From Ahaetulla prasina (taxonomy: Eukaryota > Chordata > Lepidosauria > Squamata > Colubridae): 64,000 nt of DNA. The position numbers and the translations under genes are program-made. This document shows, piece by piece, positions 24,597-37,300 of the stretch. The notes beneath the pieces were generated by a model. That model did not search any database and was not told where the DNA came from. It saw only the letters and a list, made by a program, of their open reading frames with translations. The DNA lies in NCBI RefSeq assembly GCF_028640845.1, contig NC_080540.1:133700420-133764419 (forward strand), given 5' to 3'. Each line of letters opens with the position of its first letter. The first letter of the stretch is position 1.

Positions 24597-24598
24597 AT

Positions 24599-24616
24599 TG
24601 GCACCCCAGATGGGAC
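24599..24616 (+). other. Retroviral primer-binding site
   Basis: Begins TGGCACCCC two bases after the 5' LTR, where a tRNA 3' end would pair. By eye it is closest to a tRNA-Lys(1,2) site but with several mismatches, so the primer is uncertain. A strong splice donor CAG/GTAAGC follows at 24647-24655. Confidence 0.7.
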
Positions 24617-25234
24617 TCCAAGCTAACCTAACCAATGGACCTGGCCCAGGTAAGCCTCCCTTGCTAGCAGCAGACCCATTGAGTCTGTGGGTAAGTTTTC
24701 CTGGACCTTGGCCATTTGGAACTAGGTTTTAAAGGGGTTTTGAGTGTTGAGCTCAAAGGCTGCTTGGAAAGAAGGTGAGTACCTCTAAATTTTAATTTTA
24801 AGCATGGAAAAGCATGGGAAATATGTGTATGCCTGCATGTGTGTGAATGAGAGAGCCCTTCTCCCAATCATAGCTGGATCTTGCATCCTCTGTGCATTTC
24901 CTAACCGCAGAAAGACCAAAAGTCTGGAGAGCATGGGGGTTTTGCCAGAGCACAGGACCTTCTGTTAGGGAAGGAAGAAGTGTGTGTGTGGGATTCCACC
25001 TAAGGAAACAGTCTGATTCCACCTCTTTGAGCAACCTCTAGCCGCACCTCTGCCTACTGCTAGCTCCAACGAGCCGTGACCGGTAGGATAGAGAAAGCAA
25101 GGGGGGGAAGCCAAACGTGGAACTTTGTGTTTATTAGGAACGGAAGCCGAGCGAGAGGAAAGTAAGTGTGAATGAAGCAATTAAGAGAGTAAAAAAGGAA
25201 AAAGGAAAAAAAGAAAAAAAAGGAAGCAGGAAAT

Positions 25235-25700
25235 CTGCTTGGGGCCCTGGATGCCCGGAGGCTGCCAGTTTTGCCTGGTATGCGAAAAAGGAAGCAGGAA
25301 GCAGTGTTGAGGAGGTGCTCGTACCTACTGGAGGGGCAGTAGGTCCTCTGGGATCACCTTTTTTGATCCAAAACGGAAGCTCCCTTAACAGGAAGGTGCT
25401 CATACTTCGACAGAAGGGAGTCGAAGTCCTTCCCAGAACTTTTTTTTTCTGAAAACTGTAGGAGGGTCCACCGGGCTAAGCCAAAGTGAAAAATAAAACC
25501 TCACATCGGAGAGGGAAACATGGGAAGCTGTAGCTCGAGGGTGGCGGGAAATCCCCTGGAAGACCTGCTTGGGGCCTGGAGTGCCCGGAGGCTGCCAGTT
25601 TTACCTGGTATGCGAAAAAAGAAGTTGAGGAAACTATGTGAAAAATGGACTTTGCTAAGAGATGAGAATAGGAAACAAATTTGGCTAAATAAAGGTACTT
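25235..25700 (+). pseudogene. ERV leader/gag-like remnant with internal duplication
   Basis: A short frame opens with Met-Gly at 25520 (60 codons), as in myristoylated Gag N-termini, but soon stops. An approximately 65-bp segment at 25237-25300 recurs at 25565-25625, so part of the leader was duplicated. No capsid, protease or polymerase motif was seen. Described only as a broken remnant. Confidence 0.4.
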
Positions 25701-27758
25701 AAAAGAAAAGGGAAATATATAAATAGGAATGTTTGGGTTTTTGTTTTGTTTATCTGTCTCTTTCTCTGTCTTCTATTGAACCACGTGGTCTGTCTGTTAA
25801 GATTTGTGCCTTCCCTAATTTAACTGAGATTTATGGCGGGAATGATCAGTGTGTGTGTAAATCTCAGAGTTTTGTTTTTCTCTTTGTCCTTGTTTTTTAT
25901 GTGTGTATGTCTGTCTTTGTGGGCCCTTGAGGTAATTGTAACTGTAAAATGTATCTGATCTCTAGAGACAAGAATTTTAAATTGTTAGGGAAAAACAAAA
26001 ACAAAAGGTTGAAACAATGAAAATGGAAAAAGAGAGAGAGAAAAGAAAGAAAGAGCCTTTACCCTGTTTTCGTGTGGCCACCGGGAATAGGGTACAGAAC
26101 TTTTCATTTCTGCTTTTTTCTCCTCCTCTTTATCTTAAAGTAACAACTCAAGTTTATAAGGAAACATTTTAAGTTCACTTACAAGATAAGTTTATGAGGA
26201 AACGTTTTAAGTTCACTTACAAGAGAAAAAAAAATTCAATCTTGCATTTACTGTGTGTTTAAATGATTTTACCTGTTCCTCTTCCTAAAGCATGTGAATC
26301 CAGTTTTTTTTTCTTTCATCAGTTGTGTCTCCATTTTGTTGAAACTGCATTATCTTTTAGTAACTGCAATACTGATGTGTTGTTTCTTTTCAAACTCTGC
26401 CTGCAAGATATCTACCCCCACCCTTTTTTAATCCTGTTACAATGCCTTTCCTGAGAAGATTACCCACAAAAGTAGGGAGGAGATCCTGTTCTAATGTCTT
26501 TCAGCCCTGAAAAGATGACTCTGCAACTGTGGAAGCAGAGCACATGGTTCCAGATGCTGCCCCCAGAGGAGACCTTCCATTTGTTGGAGCCAGGAATTGA
26601 GTTTGAATCCAGCCCCCACTGAAAGTCATCACAGCAACCAGATTGGAGCAGACCTTTCCAAACCTGACTGACCAACAAGCATGCCACCCAAAAGATATGA
26701 AAGAAAGGATCCTGAGATGTATAAGTAAAGACTAAAAGACTCTTTTCAATTCCCAGAAGACAACTGGAAAGACTATGGGGGAGGTGGAAATTCATTGTAA
26801 GGTTTTCTGTCTTGTCTCATTTACATTGTAATCAGTCTAAAGTATTCATGTAAGGATTGTATTTGAGTGGCTGCCACAGTTAGTTCTGAACACCTGAGAT
26901 TTCTGTCTAATGGTAGGGAAATTTGTCCAGCATGTTTGTATTGTTTGTATTGCCTGAATTGTAAAGGTAGCTGCATACACAGGCACACACAGAGACACAC
27001 CATTCAGAATTAGACTGAAACTATTCCCTTCACTTACCTCCACACAAGACTTCTAGGTTGATTTTTGCTCTGTGGCACTAAAAGCCCAAGGAGTCAGATC
27101 TCCCTGCTAATTCCATGGGGGAGGGGCATCCCCCTCAGGCAATTCCTCTCTTGAAGAGATAGCAGAAAAAGTGATATCCAAAACCCAAGCCCTGACTATG
27201 ACTCACAAATGATGCTGCCCAGTTGCCCAGTAAAGCAAGATATGTTGCACTGGTGGTCTCATGAGTAGAAGTCCCAGGGCTCATTGTCTGGTAATTTAAA
27301 AAAAAGAAACGAATAAGCCTGGATTGCACACTGATTAACCTCAATTTGGACTGAAAAAAATCTTGGATAGACTAAAGTAAGAGCTAGGGCAGGTTCAGTA
27401 ACCAACCCTTGGAAATGGGCAGCCTGTAATTTAAAGGAAAACCATGGCTGTGAAAATTTTGGGATGTGTGCTTGCTTGACCTGACTGGAAGCTCACAGAA
27501 AGTGATATCTAACAGCTGAAATTAATTGGCATAGAAAATTGGATACTGTAAAATTCTTACCAGAACTTTTCCCCTGGCTGCTAGACCTTCATGGTTGAAA
27601 GCTTTTGGGAGCCACTGAAGGAATCTTTTTTTCTGTTGTCTCTATCAATGGCTTCCTTTGCATCAGGAAAATTAAAAGCACCCACTGATTTGATCAATTT
27701 TAATTTTTTGCCAAGAGCATGTTTCAAAACTCACGTTTTGAAAAAAAAAAGTAGGGAT

Positions 27759-28326
27759 TGTAGGAATTTAGCACCCACCCCTCCTAGAAGAATGAAATAT
27801 TTTAGAAAATATTTAAAAGGCAAAATATATTTCCCTGGATAAGAAATGGAGAAACATGTTTTAAAGACAGCAGCTTCCTGACTCCCCCCCACCTTTGTCA
27901 ATGGGCCATTAAAAGCCTCAGCTAAGCTCACTCATTCCCCCCCACCTTTGTCAATGAGCCATTAAGGCCTGAGCCAGTCCATTGTCTACATGACAAAGAT
28001 AGGATTAGCCCCTACCCATCTAGCAACTGAAACTCATCACATGGCAAGGCTCAAGCAAGCTTGAGAGACAGCCAGCAAGGCTAGCTAAGACCCCCACCCC
28101 CTGGGAGTCTGACAACCAATCAGGATACTCTTCCTGTGCCCCAGAAAGGTCAAAGCTCAGAAAAAGCATAAAACCAGGGAGCACACAGGATCTCAGCCCT
28201 TTTCTGTTCAGGATCTCAAGCCATGTGATCCTGGCCACCATTAAACCATCTTTCCAAGCAGCCTCCATGTTTCCAGTGTCTTTGTCCCCACTTGGAACTG
28301 AACCCAGATGGATATTTCTTCCAACA
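27759..28326 (+). repeat. 3' LTR of the ERV
   Basis: 568 bp, near-identical to the 5' LTR, with the same duplicated U3 block, CCAAT (28116-28120) and ATTAAA (28240-28245). A purine tract of the form A(11)GTAGGGA precedes it (polypurine tract candidate). Small differences between the LTRs show the insertion is not brand new. Confidence 0.9.
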
Positions 28327-29975
28327 CCAGGATTACACATCAGGATTTGGTCCTTTGGGTGAAGAAACTGTCAGGGTTTGACTGCCACAACAAGCTTTTG
28401 CTTTTCGTGGTTAGGCTACTGTCTCATCTAAGCCCAAAGAACAAGTAGAAAAAAATAGACTCCATGCATGAAGCTTAACAAGCAAGGTTCCCAACTGACT
28501 GGCATGCAACATAGTCAATGCATGTGAACCCAGAGCATCCAAAAAGAACATCACAAGTTTTATTTCTTGTGTTATCTACAATTCTGTATAAATAAATAAA
28601 TGACAGAACATTATCAAGAACAAAGCTGGTAAAATAAAGACTCCCACAAGATAAATAACCAAACAACAGATAGCAGGAATTATTCATTCACATTACATGC
28701 ATTATTTAGTGAATAAAGAACTTTATGAATCTGGGAAAGAGTAGGTGGACATTTTTAGGATAAATTACACAGAACTATCTTCTTTTAAGTTATTTTAAGT
28801 TTAAGTATCACAATAATATTTAAAGTGAGATTGTTATACAATCCAAAATCATCTCTTATTTTAATTTCAGGCCATATTACATTTAGAAGAAAGGTGACAT
28901 TATTCTTACTCTTAATTTATAGATCTTCATATGTGTTTAAATTAAGAATACATATAGCTCTGGAAAATGAAAATTTAAACCAAACTGCATATTTCCTAAA
29001 GAACAATACTCCTTTACAAAAATAAATCACAGGAAGGCCTAGATGCCAAGTGATTAAGCAGCTTAGAGTAGACAGTTACAGTCATACTATATTTTTATAC
29101 AAATGTCCTAGGACACTAGAAATTACAGGAAGATAAAAGTTCTCAAACATACAAAATTTAAGAAAAATCTATTGCTGGTGGACTAAACAGAAAATTTTTA
29201 ACAGCTGGAGAGATTAGAGAGGAAGGGATTAACAAGGGAGAAAGAAGGCCCAGTGGAAAATACACTGGGCTGTCTGCCTAACACACTTGTGGCTGCTGGT
29301 GCCAGGGCGTTGCTTTCAATGTGTATTCCCTACAGTGTACCCACTTACTTTTTTTGTAATCCCTTCCTCCCCAATGAATGTAAATGTAAAATGGAATTCT
29401 CTTCTTGTAATTATTCCAGCCCAGGAGGGCATTCAGCTAATGGGCCTCTGAGGGAAGCCAACCATCTGAGGACAGGCAAATGATGCTGGCTATTTGCAGC
29501 TTCTGTAAAGGAACAGAAGCGGAACAGTTCCCCTTGATCTTCTGATGTGAAACTGCCCAAGCTGTTTCTCCTTACAATCGTTCCTTTTTCTCATGAAGAG
29601 ACCACAAGACAGTTATCTCGGGTAGAGGGGAGGGGACAGGGAGATGGGGGAATTCATCATTTTGCTCCAGCTGCATATTGGAGCCTTTTGAGGACACTAG
29701 GTTTGTGCACTTCTCTTGCTAACTATTTTTAGAAATTGTCAATTAATTTAAAGAAGTTAGTAATTCTTTTCATTAAGCTAAACATACCTAATTTCTGCAA
29801 CCTGTGTGTGCGTGTGTGTGGTCTTACCAAAAGACCACTTAAAGCAGCACTAACACTTCATTTGATTTTGATTCTGTCGCTCTATTAATGCAGCCTAGGA
29901 CTGCATTGGCTTTTTGGGCATCTGCAGCATGCTGCTGGTTCATACTTGAATGATTGTCCACTAGGACTCCAAGAT

Positions 29976-30340
29976 TAAAGTGACCAGATTTCAGCGATGG
30001 CAAAGCGGGACACCATTGGCGGGGGGAGGGGGGGCTGTGCATGCGCGCTGAGTCTTGCCACCTGCCTGAAGGAGGAGGAGCGGCTGCTGCTTCTCCGCTC
30101 TTCCAGGCAGGCTCGGTTCTTCTCTTCCTCTCGGGTGAAGTCAAGCGGCGTCTCTCCTCCCTCTCGCGCCCCCTTCTCCACCACTCCCCCTTCTCCGCCT
30201 CCTCCTCTTGTGTTGCCGCCTCCCATTTTCAAAATGGGAGTGAAAAAAAAATCAGGACTTTTTGGAATTGCCGCGGGACACGGGACAAATTATTAAAAAG
30301 TGGGACTGTCCCACCAAAAGCGGGACGTCTGGTCACTATA
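29976..30340 (+). mobile_element. hAT-type element inside the CR1
   Basis: 365 bp; ends TAAAGTGACCAGA and TCTGGTCACTATA. A perfect 8-bp duplication TCCAAGAT (29968-29975 and 30341-30348) is made from the CR1 sequence itself, so it is younger than the CR1. The GC-rich interior has no gene. Confidence 0.85.
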
Positions 30341-30464
30341 TCCAAGATCCCTCTCGATGTTGAGCCAGCTACCACCTATTCTATTCTTGTGCATTTGGGT
30401 TTTTTTGCCTAAATGTAAAATCTTGCTTTTCTCTACACTAAATTTCATCCTGTTAGATAGGGCC

Positions 30465-30931
30465 TGTCAGGTCCACCATCTTCAGCTTGGCGCCACACAT
30501 GTGTCCTGCCATCAAAGGACTGGGGGAGATAGCATTTGCGGGGTGGAGGGGACGACAAATTGGCAGCAGTAAACCTGTATGCATTTTTGTGTGGGAATTC
30601 AGGAATGGGATGACAGCTGAAGAAACGCTAATCACTGTGGGACCAGTTTGTGCCAAGGTATCTTCAAGGCCGTTTGCCCTGAGTGTGGAAAGTTACCAGC
30701 CCAAACACCACGTTCCCAAAACATCCAGGCAGCATCACATTGGGTCGGTCTGGACAGGTCATGGAGGGAGAGACGGGACTGAAGGAAATAGCTTTGTCTT
30801 GCTGCACAGGAAACTCAGATTCTGTCTGACTTTCCTGCATCCAGCATCTCTTAGTAAAATTACCTTTCACTTCAACCAAATGGAGTCAAGGGTTTTTGTT
30901 CCCTAAACGATCACACTGGGCAAGTCTGACA
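30465..30931 (+). mobile_element. Second insertion in the CR1 (LTR-like)
   Basis: About 467 bp that breaks the CR1 sequence, starting TGTCAGG and ending TCTGACA, a short inverted end pair as in LTRs. No target duplication was clear, so it is unclassified. Confidence 0.4.
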
Positions 30932-31440
30932 GAGTCCAATGTTCAAGTCTGTCAAGATCCTTCTATATCTTGTGCTTATCTTTCGGAGTATTGGCTATTT
31001 CTGCCAGCTTGTTGTCATCTGAAAATTTGATGAATCCCTCTTCTATCCCCTTGTCATTGATATCAGAGTATTGAGCCTAAGGCAGAGCCTTGGAGTACCC
31101 CACCACATATTTCCCTCCATATAGACGCAGTTCCATTAAGAATTACATATTGAGTGTGGTTTGTCAGCCACTTACAAATCCATCTAATGGTGATGCTGTC
31201 TAACCCACATTTTTCTAGCTTATCAAGATGTAGTTTGTGATCAACTTTATCAAATATCTTACTGAAGTCCAAATAAATTATTTCCACAGCATTTGGCTGG
31301 TCCACTAATTTTGTCACTTTGTCAACAATGCAAATAATGCAATAAAATTTGTCTGACATGATCTGTTTTTGACAAATCCATGTTGGTTTCTAGCGATGAC
31401 TTTGTCTCTAGGTGTTCACAAATTTATTGCTTGATTATTT

Positions 31441-33205
31441 CATACTTAAACTGGTTTTACATTTAGCTTTTTTCCTCTAAAGTAAGGAAGTTTGGAGAGG
31501 TTTCTTTTAAAGGAGAAATTATTTCTTTCTACTATGCTTTAGTTTTTTGTTTGTATTTGGATACTGGAATTACTTTATACTTGTGAAATGTGGTTGAGCT
31601 TATAAAGTGAAGATAAGGAATTGTACTTGAAGATAAGATATTTCGAATATTGTGTATTGGAGCTGTCTTTTATAAAGAGGGAATTGTCCCCATTTTGTCA
31701 TGCTAAACTTGAGTTTTTTACATATTCGAAGTTGGAACCATTTCAACTTTTAAATGAGATTTTATTATAGTTAAGTGGTGAGATGGTTTTATATAAATCA
31801 ATGTTAAAACTTAACAATTATGTAGGGATCTTTTGTTGGTAATTGGATTTAAGAAGATGTTATTTATCCAATTTGCCTACTTACAAGAAATGGATTGTGG
31901 GATGGAGAGATTTATATTTGTTACCTAAGAAGGGATGATATTAGGGAACTCTTTATACTTGCCACAAAGTGAGTGAGGAGTCATTTTCCAGGACAGGGAT
32001 TCTTTATATATTTATTTCTCATGTATTTTTTTTTTTTGCTTTCTTGGATTCTATTTATTATTTTATTTTCAGTTTAAAGCTGAAAATACAATCATATGAT
32101 TTCCCACCTAATGAAGGATTCATGAGCCAGGAGTAGAGATATGCAAAGCATTTTGAGGTCAAAAGATTCTGTCCTTAAATATCTTTTTCCAACCTCATCC
32201 AAAAAAAATTCTGAACTTGCAATACTGCCAGTAAAAAAAATCAGAATAGGGTATTTGAGGTTGGAACATTTCCTCTTTGAAGTGTTTTGCACAGTTCTAG
32301 ATAGTGGACTCATATGAAATGTTTAAACATTTATAAATCACAAGTTAAGCAAACACTGGATTGCAGTCACCCAATCTACTATTTTCTAAGAATCTACCTT
32401 AGGTATCCAAAAGCACTGTTGGAAGTACAGATTATAATTCAGGTTGATGCTTTATAGGCTTCTAGGTTCATTAGATGAAAATAAACTAAAACATAAAATT
32501 AGGAAAAATAAAGAACTTTGAAAGTACAAGAAAAATTGTCAGCAGTCACACTTTCACTTCAGGTGACCAAATATTCAAGATTAATATCCTTAAAGTCCAA
32601 TAACTAGTTAGGCTGCTGGAGGGTGGGATGGGAAAAAACCTTCAAATTACAAAGAATTGAATTTGTCTGATAAAACTATTTATGAATATAATGTATCAAA
32701 GTACTGTTTTTAAATATAGGCATATTCTATTTATTAAAAATATAACAATTTGAATAGCTACTGCAGAAAAGTACATATCAAGCATTCTTTCTGAATATAG
32801 GATTTTGGAGATCTCCTTATATTTAATGTAGAATTATTATGGAAGAATAATATAGAATTTTAGCACTAAATTTCCTGGAACATTTTAAGAATATTTTGAA
32901 TCATTTTAACTTGAAAATATCAAGTTACAGGTAAATAGAATCTATCTGGACTTAGCTGATCTAAACTAAGTCAAATCTGGTTAGCGTGACTACAAGTATA
33001 TCCCAAGTGAGACTACAAGTATATTCCAAATTTGATTCATAAGAGTGAATGGGGATTTATAAACAATCTTAAATATGTTTACCTATAAATAAGTCTCAGC
33101 AAGTATTATGGAACTTTTCCCCCAGAAAAATCTTTGCCTCTTAATCCTTCTTAATATTTCAACCTGTTGCAGATCTAGAATGACTGTTATACAATTATTT
33201 TAGAT
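31441..33205. other. SPAG9 intron 2, plain part
   Basis: AT-rich with no recognised exon or defined element. Confidence 0.55.
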
Positions 33206-33910
33206 CAGGGGTGTCAAACTCAATTTCATTGAGGGCCATATCAGGGTTGTGTTTGACCTTAGTCAGCTGGGGTGGGTATGGCCGGGGTGGGCGTGGCCAG
33301 CTCAACATCACTTGTGTTGGGGGCGTCTGTGGTGGCCAAGTGCTAAGGCAGGATTTCCCGCAGACCCTCCCTCATTATAATCTCCATCCTTCCTTTTCCT
33401 TCCTTCCTTTTCTTCTTTTTCCTTCCATCTTCATTCTTTCTTCTTCCTTCCCCTCTTTTGTTATTTTTCCTTCCTTGCTCTCTTCCCATCTTTTTCTTTT
33501 TCTTTCCATTTCTCCTTTCATATCCCTTCTTGCATGCTCAAATGCAAAAGGGGAAACATTCCTCCTTTTGTTTTTAGCAGTGGTGGGATTCAAGTAATTT
33601 AACAACTGGTTCTCTGCCCTAATGATTTTTTCCAACAACCAGTTCACCAAACTGCTCAGAAAGTTAACAACCGGTTCTCCCGAAGTGGTGCGAACTGGCT
33701 GAATCCCACCACTGGTTTTTAGTTTGTTTTGATAGCCCCCTGCCAGAGAAAACGGGGCCCAAGAGGGCCACATGCGGCCTTCCCAAGTTCTCTTATCGCT
33801 GAGGGGCACCATGGGTCGGTCCTTTCCTGTTTCCAGGATGGCTCTGTGGGCCAGATCTAAGTATCCCGTGGGCTGGATCTGGCCCACAGGCCTTGAGTTT
33901 GACACTCCTG
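33206..33910 (+). mobile_element. hAT-type element, 705 bp, host of a nested copy
   Basis: Ends CAGGGGTGTCAAACTC and GAGTTTGACACTCCTG. Perfect 8-bp duplication TTTTAGAT (33198-33205 and 33911-33918). The interior has a C/T-rich microsatellite-like tract (about 33385-33520) and another hAT element at 33578-33714. Long ORFs on both strands come from the polypyrimidine tract. Confidence 0.92.
33578..33714 (+). mobile_element. Nested 137-bp hAT-type MITE
   Basis: Ends CAGTGGTGGGATTC and GAATCCCACCACTG, exact complements. Perfect 8-bp duplication GTTTTTAG (33570-33577 and 33715-33722), lying inside the larger element, so it inserted later. Confidence 0.92.
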
Positions 33911-34218
33911 TTTTAGATGGACGAATCACTCCAACCAACAGTTAGTTGAACATCTTTCAGAAAACTTCTCCACTCAGCTATCACAAAAAAATTAACTAGG
34001 TTAGTAACTACATGGATTATACACATCCATTATTATACAAAATAAAGTACACATGTATATGCATTGAGATGAGTGGCTACACAAATTTATAAATAAACAA
34101 AACAACACAACTAGGGAATCACTTTAGTACAAAGCTCCTTTATGATTTTCATTCCAAAATATAAATGAATTATGTGAGTAATTTAAAAGGACTTAATTTA
34201 CACATATTTCTTACTTAC

Positions 34219-34339
34219 TTTGATCAGCATAATTTTTTGCTTTCAGTTCAAGTTGCCGAGTTTGTGATTCTAAAGCTTCTACTCGTATCTGTATCTCTTT
34301 TTTTTCTTGTTCTTGAGAATCTTCAAATTCAATAAATTT
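34219..34339 (-). CDS. SPAG9: SPAG9 exon 2
   Basis: 121 bp between an acceptor CAG (34340-34342) and a GTAAGT donor (34213-34218). It encodes 40 codons plus one base, beginning [15 protein letters not shown] and ending [16 protein letters not shown]. The charged, heptad-like composition fits the N-terminal coiled coil of JIP4. It follows exon 1 in phase 0, and the extra base is completed by exon 3 to give Ile. Too short and M-less to appear as a long ORF, but the match to the vertebrate SPAG9 sequence is nearly continuous. Confidence 0.95.
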
Positions 34340-37300
34340 CTGTCAAAAGAAAATACATCTATGAGTATATTTAAATATTTTATATATTTAAATACTTTAT
34401 AGAAGCTGTTTAACCTCTTTTCCAAGCCATTTTAGCAGCACAAGCAAAAGAAGTACACATTTTTCTATCCAACTCTATACTATGTCAGAGGATACAATCC
34501 TGATTCTTCCAGGGATAATTTTTATGGGATATGACTCTATCCTGTGCTGACTGCACCTGGACCATGTTATTTTGACTCAGAAATTAAGCCGAGTTTATTT
34601 TAGTCAATACTGTGATGGAAGGGCTACTAAAGGCTGTATTGGAATTTTTTAAAAGAAATCCAGAAAGAAAGCAATAGCAAACTACTTCTGTACTGTTGCT
34701 AACAAAACTACTGGGATATTTCCATGCAGTCATCAGGAATAAAGTTAAACTTGCAGGAGATTCTACTTTTACCATACAGGTATTGTTATAAACATTAACA
34801 ATATCATTCTCCCTATATCTATTCCAAAGAATGCACAACAATCCAAGATTTTGAAAATGTACACTAGGGATGGAGAATCCAATTTAATAGTCTGCTGTGT
34901 TGACAGAGAGACAGAACTGACACATCTTAGCTTCCTACAGATGCTCTTAGATAAAGTCACAGACTAAGCTATTTAAGTAATCCTTTGAGTCTTGAAGTTT
35001 TTAAGAGATTATTCAGTGTTTAACAGTGAGTTTTTAATCCATTTATCCTGAGCTTCCCTGATAATCCAAATGAAATTTCAAAATAGAACATAAACTTTTT
35101 ATTCTTAATAAAATAGCAATTCAAACAATTTAAAGTATTCAAAGTAGTTAAAATCATGTAGTACCTCAGTTTTAGGTCTATTTAGTACTCTTGTGTATAA
35201 ATATGGCACTGAATATTCGTTTCCTAAAGCTAAAATCTCCCAAGCAACTTAATTTTAAAATAAAAGCAAAAACAAATTTTCTTTTATTTGCTTTTCAACC
35301 ATATAATAAGGACAGAAAAGAACAATCTACAAGTGGCATCACCAGATGTGTTAAGGAAACATTTCATAACACCAAATTACAGAAGTAATATTAAACTAGT
35401 GATGTAGTATCGCACTAAAGATACATACTCTCTTGTCCAAGGTATTCTTGAGACAAAAAACAACAATTACAAATGAATATTTACAAATAATTTTATTTAG
35501 ATTGGATAAATTTTTCTTCTAGTCAAGAGACTTATGTACATACACTGTTCGCTATTGATGATTAGAACATACACTACTTTCTGGCCATTTCAAAACATCT
35601 CAGATAAAACTATCTTTAGCCCTATCAATATCAGAAAGCTTGTTTAAAAAATGTTACACACAAATCACATGTAAATCATAGGCCAATCAGATTACTCTGT
35701 TTTCTCAAAATGTTTAGTACAAATTATATCTGTCGGTAAATATCCAAGATAACACTAATGATAGAAAAAAGCCAAGTGCACTACTTAAAATAGTTTTATC
35801 CTCTTCTTTAGCCAAAAGAATCCTTAAAAATACCATGTGATACATACTGCCTTCAGGCATTAAAGAAACTGATAAAGATAAATATATTCTTGACTGAGAC
35901 ATAACTGCACAATAATTATTATTCAATTAAAAAGTCCACTTCCACTCACATTCCTGTCAAATACATATATGAAAATAAATTTAACTCTTTATTTCAAAGC
36001 TAACTCTTGCATTCATCAATACATTTATATAAGTAATGTTGTAACTCCTTATATTTTAGTAACTCACAGCCAAAATCACCATAATCATTTCTGCACTCAT
36101 CACGACTAAAATAAGTGTCAAGGTTCATCTACAGATCTTGAGCTACATATTATTTGACACATTTGTTTCTGATGACAGTGTCTGTCCTAATTTATCATTC
36201 ATTCTCAATATTATTTGCTTCTTCTTAAGCAGCAATATCATCCCTTTTAATAAATGAATCACCAGAATCCTGGGACTGTCTTATCCTGCCCACAAATCAA
36301 AAGAAAAATTTCCCCTAAGGTATGGAAGAAATACCACCACCACAGTACTTATAGTTTAAAAGCTCTTCAAAATATGTTACTGAAACACTATAAAAGTTGT
36401 CAAATCATGAGCATCACAGTTTTCAGGAATCAGACTGGGAGTTCTAGTTCTGACTTAGGCATGATTAGGGCCGTCACACTCTCAGACCAATCCATCTCAT
36501 AAGGTTGCTGTTGTGGAGAAAACAGGAGGAAGAGGAGGTATTATATATGTTTGTGTTAGCCCTTGCGTTATTTATACAAAATAATAAAGGTTGTTTTAAA
36601 TAAATGAATAAATACATTCTGAATGCAGCAGGTGAACTTAGAATGCCATGCATCAACAGCATGGCTTTATCAAACAACCTACCTAAAATGCTCAAGTGAA
36701 AAGCAACTTTCAATGTTACAGGTGGAAAAATTGCATACGGAAGGATTAGTTATTTTTTTCTCTTTCATCTATTTAAAATTCAAAGTTTCATTTATATATA
36801 AACAGATATATACCGGTATAAAGATAGCAAGATAAAATTATTATTTTTTCTAGATTAACTGAATTTAAGATCAGGGCACCTAACATTTACAAATTCAGCA
36901 TGGCAGAAAAAGCATATTACTAGCAATTGTGTTTTCTCACATAATGCAACCTATCTATAATTTTTAGTATCAAATGTGTTGCCAAAAACTAAATTAATCT
37001 CACTTCTGATATTTAGCATCTTGGAGCTCCATGAAAAAAAAATGTTTTCCTACATTATCTGTTGCTTCAAAGTTTTCATTCTCCAGTTCTTAAGACCACA
37101 ACTTTCCAAACATCATAAATTCTCTACAAGAATGGATTTATTGAGGCCTACCATTGTGTAAAGAGCATATAACAACTACCACACAACTAAAATTACTGCC
37201 CCAGGGCATGAAAATGTTGGAAAGCAATAAACGCAGCCTTTGAGAAATTCACCCTCTTCTACCCATTGTGTCATAAGATATACAGCTGGCAAGGATCCTG

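Larger units (their letters stand above)
24026..28326 (+). mobile_element. Endogenous retrovirus provirus, compact and non-coding
   Basis: Old retroviral insertion, antisense to SPAG9. 5' LTR 24026-24596, internal region about 3.16 kb, 3' LTR 27759-28326. A 4-bp duplication CCAG (24022-24025 and 28327-28330) marks the ends. The TG...CA LTR ends, a primer-binding site next to the 5' LTR and an A/G-rich tract before the 3' LTR agree with a retrovirus. The internal region is too short for full gag, pol and env, and I see no long frame or RT motif, so it is probably a deleted or non-autonomous copy. The 4-bp duplication suggests a gamma/epsilon-type integrase, an inference only. Confidence 0.9.
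29845..31440 (-). mobile_element. CR1 LINE fragment, interrupted twice
   Basis: Minus-strand reverse transcriptase of the CR1 clade. The frame near 31063-31359 shows a FLDFSKAFDKVDH-like block (here YLDFSKIFDKVDH), followed by a GVLQGSALGSIL block. Both are weathered and the frame is broken. The element is split by insertions at 29976-30340 and 30465-30931; the CR1 sequence resumes on both sides. Confidence 0.8.

Noticed and set aside
30041..30412. 123-codon plus-strand ORF
   Set aside because: It crosses the end of a hAT element into CR1, so it joins unrelated sequences.
33375..33938. 187-codon minus-strand ORF
   Set aside because: It runs over a C/T-rich repeat within a hAT element and into the flank; Lys/Glu-rich low complexity.
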